This document shows, in pieces, positions 63,169 through 64,000 of a stretch of 64,000 nt of DNA (positions are counted from its first letter, which is position 1; every line of letters starts with the position of its first letter). The stretch comes from Bacillota bacterium (GTDB taxonomy: Bacteria; Bacillota; Clostridia; Lachnospirales; Lachnospiraceae). The stretch lies in assembly GCA_023416695.1 (NCBI GenBank), contig JAEZGY010000048.1, positions 51,063-115,062 of the forward strand, written 5' to 3'. A program made the translations under genes and the position numbers. The notes beneath the pieces are model-generated. The model worked only from the letters and a program-made list of their open reading frames with translations, had not been told where the DNA came from and ran no database searches.

Positions 63169-63228
63169 TAAATAATAAGACAAATGTAATAGCACTTTGC
63201 ATAAATCCTATAACGATAAGGAGTGCAA

Positions 63229-63792
63229 ATGAGCTATTTTAAAATGGTAGAATACACGTTGTTACCGGAGAAACCTTATGCGCTAATAAAAAACTGTCCC
63301 GGTTGTGGTATAAAGACAAATTTTTTAAACACGGGATGTTTTCGGGTGAATGCTAACGGGAACAATCTGGATATATGGGTAATCTATAGATGCAGTTGTT
63401 GTAAACATACATGGAATATGACTGTATATGAAAGAAAAAATGCAAAAAGTATTTCTAAAACAGAACTGGATCGTTTTATGAATAATTCGAAAGAGTTGGT
63501 GTACTATTATGGAACTAATAGTGAATTTCTAGCGAGAAATCGGGCAGAAATTGATTGGAACAGCATTTACTATACATTTAAAGAAGAGACAGGCTGTGGT
63601 ATGATTACTCTTTCGTCATTGGAAAAGGGGGATTATATTGTGATAAACAATACCTATCATGTAAAGATTAGAACGGAACGTTTACTTGCGAATCTTTTTC
63701 AAATTGCTAGAAGTCAAGTAAAAGATTTAATCAAAAATGAAACTTTTCTAATTACTGTAGAACCCAATAGAATTGTGATAAAGCGCAATTAA
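63229..63792 (+). CDS. DUF1062 family protein
   Basis: 187 aa. Cysteine-rich N-terminal half suggests a zinc site: C23-x-x-C26, C37, and C55-x-C57-C58 with H60. Remainder is mixed alpha/beta with an EKGDYIVINNTYHVKIRTERLLANLF block that resembles a S4-like or RNA-binding end, but this is only an impression. ATG 63229 follows AAGGAG at 63218-63223; an in-frame GTG at 63223 overlaps that site. Function unknown. Upstream leader suggests translational attenuation. Confidence 0.75.
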   Translation: MSYFKMVEYTLLPEKPYALIKNCPGCGIKTNFLNTGCFRVNANGNNLDIWVIYRCSCCKHTWNMTVYERKNAKSISKTELDRFMNNSKELVYYYGTNSEFLARNRAEIDWNSIYYTFKEETGCGMITLSSLEKGDYIVINNTYHVKIRTERLLANLFQIARSQVKDLIKNETFLITVEPNRIVIKRN

Positions 63793-63816
63793 CCCCATGT
63801 TTTAAACCAAAATCTC

Positions 63817-63845
63817 TTGCATTCGATAAATCTGTATGTTATAAT
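63817..63845 (+). promoter_or_regulatory. Sigma-A promoter of rpsB with about 100-nt leader
   Basis: TTGCAT (63817-63822), 17-bp spacer, consensus TATAAT (63840-63845). Predicted start near 63852, leaving an untranslated leader of about 100 nt before rpsB, long enough for an S2 autoregulatory structure; I could not confirm a known motif. Confidence 0.75.
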
Positions 63846-63952
63846 CGGACTGTTGAGAATAAACACGTATGTGTACATTTGCTTTGGTGCCTTTTTAAGG
63901 TTTTGGCAATTAGGAGATGCATACGGAAGATTAACCAAATGGAGGTATAACA

Positions 63953-64000
63953 ATGAGCGTTATTTCAATGAAACAATTACTTGAAGCTGGTGTACATTTT
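63953..64000 (+). CDS. rpsB: 30S ribosomal protein S2 (3' truncated by window)
   Basis: Only the first 16 codons are present: MSVISMKQLLEAGVHF, the characteristic S2 N-terminus. Strong TGGAGG site. Normally followed by tsf, outside the window. Confidence 0.9.
   Translation, partial: MSVISMKQLLEAGVHF

Noticed and set aside
1..64000. CRISPR arrays, tRNA/rRNA genes, insertion sequences, prophage
   Set aside because: No repeated spacer arrays, cloverleaf sequences, transposase or phage genes seen on either strand.

Overview
The window reads as a chromosomal segment of a low-GC, endospore-forming, peritrichously flagellated Clostridia member, most likely Lachnospiraceae (Lachnoclostridium phytofermentans-like). 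I base this on AT-rich coding, sporulation sigma factors (sigE, sigG) with SpoIIGA, CodY, a Bacillus-type CheC/CheD/FliY chemotaxis set, and small proteins typical of that family. The species is an inference. Every recognised gene is on the + strand. I see no prophage, insertion sequence, CRISPR array, tRNA or rRNA.

Layout. (1) 1-5600: tail of a PASTA Ser/Thr kinase, then rsgA, rpe, a PilZ protein, thiN, ychF and lgt; a strong terminator follows. (2) 5740-19260: division and cell wall (dcw) cluster mraZ-rsmH-ftsL-pbpB-spoVD-mraY-murD-ftsW-murA-ftsQ-ftsZ. It opens with a sigma-A promoter followed at once by a 10-bp-phased AAGTGG array, the expected MraZ operator. murE, murF, murG and ftsA are not present. 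(3) 19375-22600: sporulation block spoIIGA-sigE-sigG and a YlmC/YmxH protein; the spoIIG promoter keeps the unusually long -35/-10 spacing known from Bacillus. (4) 22600-29320: nrdR, comM-like ATPase, dprA, topA, codY. (5) 29411-62603: a 33-kb flagellar/chemotaxis operon: flgBC, fliEFGHIJ, motE-like, fliK, flgDE, motAB, fliLMY, cheY, fliOPQR, flhBAFG, a second PilZ protein, cheB, cheA, cheW, cheC, cheD, sigD, a FapA-domain protein and a SwrB-like tail. (6) 62604-63792: two small genes (CD3324-like HTH protein and DUF1062 protein). Each is preceded by an 8-codon leader ORF whose UAG stop lies inside a hairpin. (7) 63817-64000: rpsB promoter and first 16 codons of rpsB.

How the parts fit. Regions 1-3 link envelope growth (kinase sensing of muropeptides, lipoprotein maturation, peptidoglycan precursors, Z-ring) to sporulation. 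Region 5 encodes a whole motor from basal body to switch, with c-di-GMP input (PilZ), CheC/CheD adaptation and the late sigma factor inside one transcription unit directly downstream of the nutrient sensor CodY.

The least expected item is region 6. The two units have little sequence in common in their leader peptides, yet share leader length, hairpin placement and a three-way choice of RNA pairings that could expose or hide the downstream start codon. This looks like a pair of translational attenuators. All functional statements are from reading sequence and motifs; no search or folding program was run.
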